Source of the DNA: Terebella lapidaria
Taxonomy: Eukaryota; Annelida; Polychaeta; Terebellida; Terebellidae
Direction of reading: 5' to 3'
Assembly: GCA_949152475.1 (NCBI GenBank)
Contig: OX424569.1
Coordinates: 27,449,950-27,513,949, forward strand
DNA: 64,000 nt
Shown: positions 21,139 through 33,157 of the stretch, piece by piece
Layout of the letters: each line of letters begins with the position of its first letter
Numbering within the stretch: position 1 is the stretch's first letter
The notes under the pieces: generated by a model
What the model saw: the letters and a program-made list of their open reading frames with translations, nothing else
What the model was told of the DNA's origin: nothing
The model's database searches: none
Position numbers and translations under genes: made by a program

Positions 21139-23180
21139 GACCAATGTCCTACCCACTATATCAGAAATACCAATAGCTATGAATTTCGTCTGTATTCCAT
21201 TATCATGGATATTGTTTATCATCGGCTTTATAAGCCAACACAGAATTCCGAATATATACCACCCAAACGGTCTTTTCTGAAGATAAAATTTGCCAATAAA
21301 GGTATTGATGCAATTAACATCGGTAATATATTACATCATAAGTCTGTTCAGTCCCAGGTACCATCATACTTCATTGACACGGCCGCTCCATCTGTATCCT
21401 ACTCATATACCAAATATGTTGCTTCCAAGATTTTCAACTACAAACAAACATTGAATGATTTGGATATTGATGATCTCTTACATAACCCACCCTCCTGCAC
21501 TTGCATTAACTCTCCGTTCATACACGATCCAGTTGGGCATGTTATTTCAGGCGACCTCAATATAGTGGAGAATGAATCATTGAAAGATATTTTGTCCAAA
21601 GGTCCCAAATATAGAGAGCCCACGTCGTTTTCATGGAGATACAATTTTAAGTTAATCATGGATGCAGTTGATGAGCATGCCAGAAAATGGACAAAGCGAG
21701 AAAAGGCAGGAACTGATTCTCTGTCAGAATGGGTCAAACAGATTAGGTCATTGGTAAACAAACGCATTAATGTTTTGTCAAAGTCAGTTAGTACTACATA
21801 TAGCTCTGTCTTCAATGATCCCGTGGTTACTAATAGTTTGTTGAAACTTCAAGAAAGGTTCGTCATTGTCCCTGCAGATAAAGCTTCTAATAATGTTGTT
21901 TTTGTTTGTAAAGCATACTATATACGGTGCCTATTTGACGAACTGGGTATTGCCAACAATACTAATTCCAATAGTACATACCAAGCCATTACCGTGCCCA
22001 AACAGGATATCTCATCAAATCATTTGTCTGTATTGCATTCGTTTGGTATTACTACCTCATGTAAAGATTCCAATCTACCGAACTTATATTGGATCCCAAA
22101 GTTGCACAAAAATCCACACAAACAAAGATATATTTCAGGTTCAGTATCATGTTCTACCAAAGCCCTTTCTAAAATATTAACTATTATATTGTCTAAAATT
22201 AAACAGGGTCTCCAAAAGTACTCTGAAACCATCTATTCTAGAAGTGGTATAAACCAAATGTGGATATTAAAAAATTCCAAATCTTTATTGGAATATCTAC
22301 ATGCTCACACACTTTCAAAAGTAACTTCTATCAAAACATTTGATTTCTCCACTTTGTACACAACTATACCTCATTCTGAACTGAAATCTCAGCTTAAAAA
22401 ACTAATCAATAATTAATTTTTCTCTAAAAAGGACAACGTACCACTATATTGTAGTTAAATATAATACCGCTTATTTTGTTAAAGGCGACTCTGATGCCCC
22501 ATACAAATATACTGAAATAGATGTGGTAAATATGGTTAATTTTCTGATTGATAATATTTTTGTGGAATTTGGTGGTCGAATATTTCAACAAACTATTGGT
22601 ATTCCCATGGGTACAAACTGTGCACCATTATTGGCAGACCTGTTTTTATACTCATATGAATCAGATTTTATCCAACATTTACAAAGAGGAAGTTCTAAGA
22701 AACTAACATGTAATTTTAATTTCACTTTCCGATACATAGATGATGTATTGTCGCTAAATAATCCCAAGTTTGGTGATTATTTGGATGTCATATATCCTAA
22801 GGAACTTGAAATTAAGGATACTACAGAATCCGCTAATTTTTCCAACTATCTAGACCTGAGGTTGGAGATTGATAATGATTCTAACCTGTCAACTAGATTA
22901 TATGACAAACGTGATGATTTCAATTTTTCCATAGTCAATTTCCCTTTTCTAAGCAGCAACATTCCTATGTCACCGGCATATGGTGTGTTTCTCAACTTAT
23001 ACGCTATTCCAGAGCTAGTTGCAAATATGAGGACTTTGTCTATCGAAGTGCCCAGCTAGTCTCTTAACTGCTACGACAAGGATATGTTTTACCAAGACTT
23101 ATAGCTGCGTTTAAGAAATTCTATGGACGTCATCATGATCTGGTTGATAAATACTGCAAATCCATGTCTGCCATGCAACT
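21139..23180 (+). pseudogene. Penelope-like element reverse transcriptase, broken
   Basis: The first frame is open from 21124 (first ATG 21205, 403 codons). It has a Cys-rich segment (SCTCINSPF) followed by GHVISGDLNIV and KGPKYREP, then the RT finger signature WIPKLHKNP and motif A (FDFSTLYTT, from 22339), and stops at 22414-22416. After a frameshift the second frame (22523-23059) carries motif B (IPMGTNCAPLLADL) and motif C (RYIDD, YIDD at 22733-22744). A second frameshift near 22986 moves the C-terminal homology (FKKFYGRHHDLVDKY) to another frame, ending about 23200. These motifs are typical of Penelope-like retroelements. No GIY-YIG endonuclease is visible. At least two frame breaks make it inactive, although the residues themselves look little decayed. 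Confidence 0.9.
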
Positions 23181-23590
23181 AGATCTATTTTTATGTTAAT
23201 TTTGGGGAATTCATGACGGGTGCCACTAGTGGGGCAGGAAATGCTCACTCTTTCCGGAACACCTGATTTCACCTCCTAATGGCCATTTACGGGGGTTCAT
23301 GAGTTTCCCTGTCATTTTTGTTTTCTCTCACTTCGTATGCCTGATATGACTTTCTGTCCCCGGACTATGAGAGTGGATAACGGACCCTGTTTTGTTTGCT
23401 CGGAATACTTAATACTGGGTATTGATTCCACGTCTATAGACTGTAATATTATAATAACACAGTTATTACGCCAGTGTGTCTTTGGATAAACTATTTGGTC
23501 GGGCTTTGTTTCTATTGCAAAATATTGTACTTTCGTTTGTTATTGTCATCATTAAAATCTCACTGTATTGGTGGTAATAGATTGATACTT
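23181..23590 (+). mobile_element. Penelope-like 3' untranslated tail
   Basis: Non-coding sequence after the RT. A segment of about 70 bp around GGATAACGGACCCTG (about 23370-23437) recurs at about 23828-23898 and once in unit 3 (48019-48088). The later part (23468-23590) matches 888-1085 in antisense. The unit 3 sequence joins directly across about 20710-23585, which fixes the outer limits of the insertion. Confidence 0.6.
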
Positions 23591-23999
23591 ACATTGACAT
23601 GTCTGATGACAATGTTCTTTTCATTATTCAAACCATATTATCTGAATATTAAAAATACTGAATTGAATCACCTGAAAAATCACCAGGGCTTGTTGTCTCT
23701 ATATGGATATCTATGTACAACATGATTATAGTCAACATTTTCCCAAAATTATAATTATAGCCAATGGATATTCATTATTATTCCTTTAGCATTATTCATG
23801 TACCATTGAAATCACTGAACTAAACTATGAGATTGGATAACGGACCCTGTTTTGTTCGCTCGGAATGCTTAATACTGGGTATTGATTCAACGTCAATTAA
23901 CCTGTCATCCACCAATCAAATCACCCATGAATAAGGGGACATGGGCGATAAATGAGCATTTGACTGTGAAACAACATGGACGATAATAGAGCTCTTCGA

Positions 24000-25320
24000 T
24001 TTTCTCACATGTTATGTGTGTCATGCTACATCAATGGCTTTGAAAGTTGTAATGAATACTGGTTATTGTTTTTCACATAGTGCTGATTCCAACATTTACA
24101 TGTCAAATGTAAGACGAATCACACCAGTTATTCCCATCATAAATCGATAGCAATTACCAGTAATGGTAATCGCCCTTGATATTAATGCCTGCCAGTGCAT
24201 AATACCGACAGGAATCCCCCTCTCGCACATATATTGTCTGAGACGAAGTTCGAAGAAGATCGACTACAGCTCCTGCTCCAGCGGCTTTGTCCCTGATATT
24301 TTGTTAAGTGATTAGAGCTGCTGACGCTCCAATAAAAAACCACGAGTCGGTGTGTATGATACATAAATACTTATTATCCAATTACCACTTATTGTATTGA
24401 TGAGAACTAATGAACCAGTTATGGTGTTGGTGCATTGACAAGTCCAAATAGTTTGAGTCTTTCATATTCTATGTGTATGTATATATCACCAAAACTCTTG
24501 AACAAAAGCAAATCTTACCTTGATGTTCTATAGTAGAGCTAGCAAGTCCGAACGAAACCATACCAATTCAAAAGCCATCAGATTACATATGAGAATGGAT
24601 TGCCGCATTATCCATATGACGTAAGATCTCTATTCAAGAATGGCTAGTATATCATGTTTATCACTCACCTTCTCTCCACCTGTCTCTCGTAATTACCAAA
24701 TATCTTTGCCCATATGATATGATATCCTACTAAAATACCAACATTGACGTTTTTGTGAACATTACCAATTTAACTAATGGTCTCATTCATCATTTACCAC
24801 AAATAATAAGCGATCTTTATGTCAACAAAACAAACATAAAATGAAATTGGGATAGAAAAAATATTAGAAACCGAATTTATGTCGCACCAAACCAATCAGT
24901 CCATTGTCACTTCGATATAGAAAACGCAATATTGCATTCTTATTTTTCCATTGAATAACTATTATTTGATCGATAGGTGGAGTGTGTTTCTACGATTGTG
25001 ATGTAATATTTGATATCTACATCTAGTCATGTCGAACAGTAACAAATGTTGATATAGTTGATCATATAGTTCATTGATGTGGAAAGAAGGGGCTCTGACA
25101 GGAACAAGCATTTCAAGCTTCACTGAGCTTTTCCGATTCCATGTCCATTCCCCAGATAGAGCCACCGATATTTTACAGACGTGATGTGGGGGCCTCGTAT
25201 ATTGTAACCTTTGTGTTTGCACAAGAAGAGTGCATACACCTTAAATGCATCAAACAAGTTTTCCCTTCTGGGTGTATATATAGAACGAATCCCATACAGA
25301 CCCAGTTTATTTTGGATTAT
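24000..25320. other. Highly conserved non-element stretch, unit 2
   Basis: Nearly identical to 48180-49520. Several short frames are open in one copy and broken in the other: minus 49502-49170 is 110 codons in unit 3 but is frameshifted in unit 2, and plus 48185-48586 is 133 codons with several Cys. No domain recognised. The high identity probably reflects recent duplication or conversion rather than coding constraint. Confidence 0.4.
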
Positions 25321-25590
25321 TAACACCCACGACATAGAAATTGATTATCTGATGAAAACAATCACTCATTGATTGTCCTGTTCTAGAAACTTCGACCATC
25401 TCATGTTGAGAAACAATAGACATTCTATAGGACATACTCATGATATTAACTGAAAACTATTCACAGTGAGGAAAACAGGATGTGTGTGGGTTTAAATATC
25501 GACGTATCCATATTGATAGAAGTAGATTGCTTACATCTATAATAGCTAAGCTCGAGAGGCAAAGGTATTCTATAAAGTAACTGAACCTCG

Positions 25591-25838
25591 GCAACCGTTA
25601 ACGAATGAAATGTACTTGCTCTTCCATGGAAATCTAACCTCATGTCCGTGATTACTGGTACCAGCTAAGTGACATCCAATAACATCAAATAAATTAATTA
25701 TACTAACAGCCTGGCAACCATTAACGAATGAAATGTACTTGCTCTACCATGGAAATCTAACCTCATGTCCCCAATTACTGGTACCAGCTGAGTGACATCC
25801 AATAACATCAAATAAATTAATTGAACTAACAGCCAGCA
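25591..25838 (+). repeat. 123-bp tandem pair
   Basis: Two adjacent copies start at 25591 and 25714, each with GAATGAAATGTACTTGCTC and ATCCAATAACATCAAAT. The same pair is in unit 3 (49798 and 49920), so it predates the unit duplication. Non-coding. Confidence 0.85.
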
Positions 25839-27745
25839 GATTTTATGTTAGATCTTTTTCCATGATCCCTTTGATTTTCACATAAAATATTATCTCCTAT
25901 ACTCCAAAGGATTCAGACGTATAGAACAGCTTGCCCTGCATTGTCAATGATGTAACAAAATTAAATATTGTCCACATGTCAATACAAATTCATTTCCACA
26001 AATAGGACCAGCTTATCATTGCGTCAATAGCGAACCTGAAAAACAAACATTCTTCGAATAAATACAAAACTCAAACAGACTTTCAAGTAGAAAACCACTA
26101 TGGCGTCATACAACCTATCAGGAACTAATGTACACGTACGATTCTATTGTACACTTGATAGAACAAGTACACAACTATTTGAATCGTTTCAGTAGCTGGT
26201 TTTAGATTGATAATCAATGTATGTTTAGATCTACGCATCGTTTAATCACTATCCAGGTGCCATAAACTGTTGGTTACTTCCAGTCTTGGTCCAATCACCA
26301 TAAGTCATGTGTCACTACATTCTAACCCTAAGTGTGATCTCTTATTTGGAACAAATACTGACATTTTCATAGGTGGCGTTCATGTGTATTAACACTCTTG
26401 GGGTTCATATTGCATTGATGTTGATATCTGAAAAAAGATTGTTGGATAATCAAATATTTCATTGATCCAAGCTCATTGTATGAGCAACACGCTTGATGAT
26501 TCTAATGAATATGATAATTTTGCACATTGAACCAACATGCTATTACTGTGGGTTAATTGAAAAAAAATCGAATATGAATGAGAAGCCTGTTCTGACAGAT
26601 CAATCTCTCGAGGAGAAATAAAACATGTGACTTTGTCTGCTGTACTTATGATTACCATGCATCTAATAAAATAAATGGCAACATTATCTTTCTGACATAA
26701 TTACTTGGATTCGTCCATAGTTTTCATCCAACATCCTTTTGCTTTAATAATTGTGTTGTGTAAAACATTTTCACTGCTTGGTAGGCCAAATTGGACAACC
26801 CAAGGACAGAGTAAGGACAGGACGTTCAAACCAAAGGACATGGCACCAATTTCTTTCTGTCGAAATGGCATTGAGAAATTAATCATATTATTAACGGATG
26901 ACTACCACTAATCTTGATTTCATATATTCGTTCGTTACCGTCCACATTCCATAATAACTTTATAGTCGACATCAATAATTTGTAGGAGTCATGGTTCTGC
27001 AGTTTGTGATCTGAAAAGTGACCTGGAATAATTATCTCTCATACATTTCATAGTGCTTCATGTTTTCTTCTTTCTATCGATGTAGAATTTACATGAAAGA
27101 TTTTTAGCCAATCTCATTCATGTCTGTCATCTACATGTGTGGAGTATACCAAGAAATTTATATCCTGATGTTTATCAACGATGCCCGGCGGAATTTACGT
27201 GTGCCCGTTTTTGTGAATGAAGCTCCTTTCATATGTTCCCGATGGAACAATGTTTTAAGATCTTTCAATATCTGCATATGCCATAATGCATGTTATTTCT
27301 TTTGTGAAGGATAGTAGGTCTGCTATTTTGATGGATGGTAGGATATGGAAAACAGAGCATTTCATCTGCTAGGTTTATAGATATGCTGCATGACAAAGCT
27401 TGTGCCTGGAATGTCTCCATTCCGTGGCTGGGTGAAGGATGGGCAGTGACAACTCGGAGCTAATCTCACGTGATTCTGAGCAGTCCAACAAGCTGCTGCT
27501 CGGCGGTCAAATATTACTCTATATTACTCACAAAAAACATTTAACTATTAAACCGCCTTCAAGCTCATTTTACTGAAACGTGCAAGCCTGGATCGTTCAA
27601 TGTTGATCTTACTAACTCCAATGCCAAGCACTATACTGATCTTCTAATGTATAATAAGTATATTTGAACCCGAACCCATGCTTGGTGTGGATCCATACGC
27701 TAATGTGCTCTGTGCTTTTTAATACAATCCTATGAAAAAACAAAC

Positions 27746-29116
27746 GAGACAATCAGAGTTTGAGTTTGAGTAATTAAAATTAAAGCTGATGACCTTTACA
27801 TCTTCGACCTGGACAATAAATTTGGGATTTTGGTTGTACGACCCTTGGTCATATATCAAATGGTGGGAAGATGGTCATAGATAAGAATAAAATACGAGAA
27901 TCTTTGGAGAAATTATCATTAATAAAATCAATATAATAAAGTACTTTTAATAAAGCAATTTTTTTTTATCTTGACCATGTTCTCAACCACGACCTGAATT
28001 CTTGATACTTACCTCCCAAACGTTGCAAGCTCACTCAGATATATACTGCATACTTTATGTTCAATATGTTATTGAATATCACCAGTGGTTTTGGAATTAC
28101 TACTACTTGAGATATTATGAATCAGAGAATTCAGCTGATGACCTTACGTTTTCGACCCTTGGTGATAATGGGAATTTTGATTGTATGACCATCGGTCATG
28201 TAGTGAATCATGGGGAATGGACCTAAAAAAAATACTAAAATTATTGGAGAAAATTAAAGATGAATATAAGCGGGGTTATTGCAACTTTTTGATTTTGACC
28301 TTTACCATGATCTTGACCTTGTTGTTGAATATTGAGCTGTATTTTGTTTCTATTTTCAAGGCACATCTCCTGGATGAAAGGATTGAAAGCTGGCTTCACA
28401 ATATGGTCTTGAATCTTGGAACATTCAAAAGACATCAAATCGTGACCCCCAAACTTTCAACCTCGGGCGATAATGGGGAGTATTGGTCTTAGGACCATCG
28501 GTCGTACTGCATCCGATCGGGAATTGGACAAAGAAAGTATCAAACAGTTGGAAAAATTAGAACCAGAGTTATAGCCAAGTATTAGATTTTCACTTTTTCA
28601 GTTGCCATGGTACCAATTCTATTCGATTTTAACCCAAAAAAATGGAGAGGATCGAGCCACTACTATACCGCTCCATCCTTATAAGTTTCAAGTCAATAGG
28701 ACCATTTGTTGTCGAGTTATGCACGTGGACATTTAAGAGTCTTAAAATCAGACCCCCAAATTTTCGACCTCAGCGATAATGGGGAGTTTTGAACCTAAGA
28801 TCATTGGTGGTACATCATAAGATCGGGAATCGGCCAAAGAAAAATACAAAGAAAAACAAGAAAATTTTTTGAAAAATTAATATTGATTAGAGTTATTTTT
28901 GGGTTGCCATGGCATCCACTTTTATCTGATTTCTACCAAAATTGAGGAGGATTGGGCCACGATGATACCGCTTCATTCCGATACCTTTTGGGTCGATCAG
29001 ACCATTCGTTTTCCAGTTATGCGCACGGACAGACAGACAAACAAACAAACTGGGAGACAGACAGACGGACAGACAGACCCAAATACAATAACCTCTCGCC
29101 CTATCACGGTGAGGGT
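27746..29116 (-). mobile_element. CTCGCCC repeat element, inverted copy at the unit 2/3 junction
   Basis: On the minus strand it starts near ACCCTCACC, has the CTGT-rich tract (29025-29090), then diverged repeats with the GCCATGG and TTATCGCC motifs, and ends at CTGATTGTCTCGTT. It lies exactly between the end of unit 2 homology and the start of unit 3 homology (about 29128). No intact coding frame. Confidence 0.6.
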
Positions 29117-29860
29117 AATGAGGTGAGGTTCCAACACACTCAGCTGAAAGTCAACGTCAGCAAAAACTCAAAAAAATATGTAATCTTACTAGGCGCTTGA
29201 ACAGATGTTCATATGTAATATGCGTAGCATACTATATACCCCTACATGCTTACTGTCAGTACGATATATTCATATATGTGTTGACCATAGCTACATACCC
29301 TGCCTCATTGAATCATTCACACCATACAATGGCATAGATTTATTTTCATCCACGACAAAATTCAGGGGTATATTCACTTGGGTATGCATGGGTAGTCCTA
29401 GGTTGTAACACTCTATAGGTATATATATATTTTTCTCATCGGAAAATATACGATTTGAATTTTATTGTATACAAAATATTGAATTCAACATCATTTGTTG
29501 CACAATGTGGAGGGGGTTAGGTTCGATGTCAATATCGATGGCGTAAGAGCCCTGAAAACTCAAATCTGTTTCTTACAAGACTACAAGTATTATAGAACAA
29601 GTATTCATAAAAGTTTGGATCATCTTACGAGGAATATCCAATAATGACGGTTACAATTATGAACTTTTATTAAGAACAAAGAGGAGATATATAGACCCAT
29701 AAACATTGAAACGATACATCGATCAAAGGACATACACTAGTGATACACTAGTGATACATCGATCAAAGGACATACACTAGTGAGCAAGTACAAGCTGGCT
29801 ATGGAACATGGATTTCTATCGGAAACATGGGAACACTTGCCTTTCATGCTACAGACATAC

Positions 29861-30796
29861 TAGTCCAGGCGATTGGTGAAAAATCGTGGGTTTTGTCATA
29901 AAAGCATGAAAATTGGCACAATTGTAAAACACACCCTACTGAATATTTTAAGATGTGGAGCCATCGCGAAAAAGTCATGTGACGTCATTGGCGGCCATTT
30001 TGTTTCTGCCATTATCAAAAAACACATTTTCTTCCTTATCTCCAAGATGACTGAACCTATCGGGGTGTTATTGGTGTCTGTCCCTATATTTTCATGGTCA
30101 AGGAATCCAATCATATTGTTTTCAGAACAGTAAAAACAAAGGGGACCCCCACAGTCGTGTTGCCATGGCAACCAATGTCCCAAATTTTGCATTTACAACT
30201 ACTATTCAATACTTAATCATCTGTACCATCAGTACCTGCACAATGGTAAAAAACACATCCTGCATATTTTCAGATTTGGATCCATCGCGAAAAAGTCATA
30301 TGACGTCATTGGCGGCCATTTTGTTTCCGCCATTATCAAAAAACACATTTTCTCCCATATCTTCACAATGACTGAACCTATCTTTTTCCATTTACAACTA
30401 CTATTCAATATTTCCATTGGTGCCTGTACAATGGTCAAAAACCACTGTGGCGAAAAAGTCATATGACGTCATTGGCGGCAATTTTGTTTCCGTTATTATC
30501 AAAAAATTAGGCCAAGGGCCGAAGATAGGTTACCGGACAATGTTTAATATTTTAGATGTTAGCCAGGTCACTGGTTGAATTCAAGGTCAAGAGAATATTC
30601 AGCATATATAACATTAAGCATATATCATGTCCACAGTTGATTGCTAAGCTGTAAATTCAATAATCAGAGAGATATTAGCAATTTTGTGCTGTGGCCTTGA
30701 AAATGAAGGGGCAAAGGTCAAATTCAAGGTCATAAATATGGCTTTTATGACAAAACCCACGATTTCTCAAAAAATGTACCTTAATCGCCTGGACTA
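29861..30796. mobile_element. 936-bp TIR element with 3-bp target duplication
   Basis: The ends are TAGTCCAGGCGATT and its complement. A subterminal inverted repeat contains ATCGTGGGTTTTGTCATAAA. TAC flanks both sides (29858-29860 and 30797-30799), and single TAC sites exist in unit 2 (12542-12544) and unit 1 (5126-5128). The interior has three diverged copies of a segment with TGACGTCATTGGCGG (near 29979, 30301 and 30464). No transposase. The TAGTC ends and 3-bp duplication resemble those of the palindrome, suggesting a shared mobilising enzyme. Confidence 0.9.
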
Positions 30797-32681
30797 TACA
30801 GTATGCTCAATTATTTACTGGTCTCGTTACCCCCAGCCGTTAGCGTCGTATTTATAGTACCAACACTTTATTGTACCGAAAAACTCCTATTATTCACTGA
30901 AATCATCACAGGTGTGTGAATAGCATGTGTTATACAAGCCTCTTGATACAAAAAACAACAAGTACAGCATGACACAAACAACCGTAGGACTCTACAGTTA
31001 GTACAAATAAGGCAATGAAAAATTACGAAACGGTATTATGTCCCAGGCACATAATCATCGTCCATTCTATTCAAAAGGGACACCGATGTAGTCGGGCTGT
31101 TTATTTTTATTATTGAATTGAATCAACGTTACATCGTCGATGAATGGAGTGTGTCTCCGTAAAACTATACAAGTTTATGGCAAATACAGCAGTTACCAAA
31201 AAGGAGTGAAACTTCTTGTCCATCTGACACCGGTTTTGTTGATGTAAAACGCACTGACTCCCACCCAAAAAAACACACATTTCATGCATCACTTAACCTT
31301 TTCCCTCACAAAAGAGTCCCTTTTTGTTTCAGATATAGTTACATGAATAGGCCTGGGGCTCGCAGGCGCACCGTGTTTAAGTGTTCACGATGTAAAGGGC
31401 ATACATTGCATAGAATTCATTACCCCCACTTTGCACTCTTGAAAGCACATACCCCTTTTATTAAGATCCAGGACATTTTGTGAGAAGAATTATATATAAT
31501 AGACATCCACTACGTGGGACAGTATCTACCACGATGGTCTGTTCACTCGTGCATACGCAACAGTTCTTGGAAGCATCGAGTACACTGTATTTCATTTCAG
31601 AACGAAGAAGTGGTATATGTGACAAGCTGCTATTTTTGTGGTGTGAAATACGGATGGATTCTCACAAAATACTCACCAAAGTTTGAAATTGGCTGCATGT
31701 GGGTGTCGAATAATATATATCGAATACTGTGATATGGTTAAATGCTTCCTCATCTACGTTCTTGTGGTAGATGTATTTATAGAAAGTGTCCAAAGTCATT
31801 GAAATGAATTAAATATCTCTGTACCCTAGACCCCCTACTTTTGTAAGTTCAAGAATAATGGTTACTGGGACAAGCTGAGGGAAATCCGATCGCATCATAT
31901 AAAGTGATTGATCTAACAACCAGAAGATTATAAGTGGATCCTAGTTGATTGTCACATGAAAGTTCCTGAATTCTAAAGTCTCATTTCCACTGATATGTAC
32001 AAAGTTAAAGATAATTAAGTAAGCCATTTTATGAGTGTATAAACGGATTTACTGTGTGACAAATTTCATAACAAAGGTCATGGTCAGGATCCGATTAATA
32101 TAGTATCCATGGCACCATGGCATTTTAGTTTCAAGTGGTTCGCTTGTTACAACAGTGTTCTAATAAACTGCAAAATTAATCTGATATGTCATATTCTTAA
32201 GCCAGTAATGAATCCATTTAACCCCCGATTGTTTCAAAGTTTTATGGGGTTGATTGTGATGATGTTGTTGGAGCAATTTCAAAATACTGTTTCTGTCCAA
32301 TTATATATTGATGTAATTTATTTATTTTTGTTCGAGGAGCAAATCATTTTTGTAAATACTGAATTTCCTCGAATAAGGGCCCGGGCGCTTATTTTTTTCG
32401 AGCACCTTTTACACCCGGCGCTCATACGAGGCAGGCGCTCATTGTTATATCGTAAGTCATCAGTTCACGTCAAAAATTTCGTGCCAAACAGACGGTATGT
32501 GAGATATTAATGACACTTCTGCAGAGGTGTCGGATTATGTTTTTGCTTTTTTAGAAGACATTGTTTTTAGAATTTCACATCAGGTTTTATTTTGGAACTG
32601 CCTCTCTGTGTCTTTGTATCATCCTAGATACTCATAACGGAATAGGGTGCAACGAATATCAATCTTAACTATGGCAAACCA

Positions 32682-33157
32682 TTACGGAGCCGCTGAAAGG
32701 ACATGGAAGAAATTGCGTTCCCTCGCAATATAATTGTGTTCCCTCGCAATATAATTGCGTTCCCTCGCAATCGTATTGCGTTCCCTCGCAATCCGGATCG
32801 CGTTCCCTCGCAATCCGGATCGCGTCCCCTCACGATCTTATTGCATTCCCTCGCACTCCGGATCGCGTTCCCTCATGATATTATCGCGTTCCCTCGCATT
32901 CCGGATCGCGTTCCCTCGTGATCTTATTGCATTCCCTCGCAATCTGGATCATGTTCCCTCGCATTGTGCTGACGACAATGACTTCTGAGAAGGTTTTTCT
33001 ACAAGATCGCGAGGGAACGCGATCCGGATTGCGAGAGAACGCAATAAGATCGCGAGGGAATGCAATCCGGATTGCGAGGGAACGCGATAATATTGCGAGG
33101 GAATGCAATAACAATGTGCTAAAATGTTTCTTCCATGTCCTCTCAGAGGCTCCGTAA
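32682..33157. mobile_element. TIR element filled with CCTCGC satellite, unit 3
   Basis: Same insertion as 14596-15442, with the same TTACGGAGCC ends and flanking ACCA. It contains fewer satellite units and no 323-bp duplication. The inverted satellite arm is at about 33005-33105. The length difference shows array change after the unit duplication. Confidence 0.75.

Larger units (their letters stand above)
6387..27740 (+). repeat. Segmental duplication unit 2
   Basis: The unit is alignable to unit 1 in its first part (6387-9060 and 11923-13480) and to unit 3 from about 9095 to 27740. Insertions particular to unit 2 are the palindrome 9210-11919, the SINE 18929-19204 and the Penelope-like element. 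Divergence from unit 3 is uneven: clearly higher over 12000-20450 than over 20465-20712 and 23590-26460. Apart from the listed elements and weak exon candidates, no gene is seen. Confidence 0.85.
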
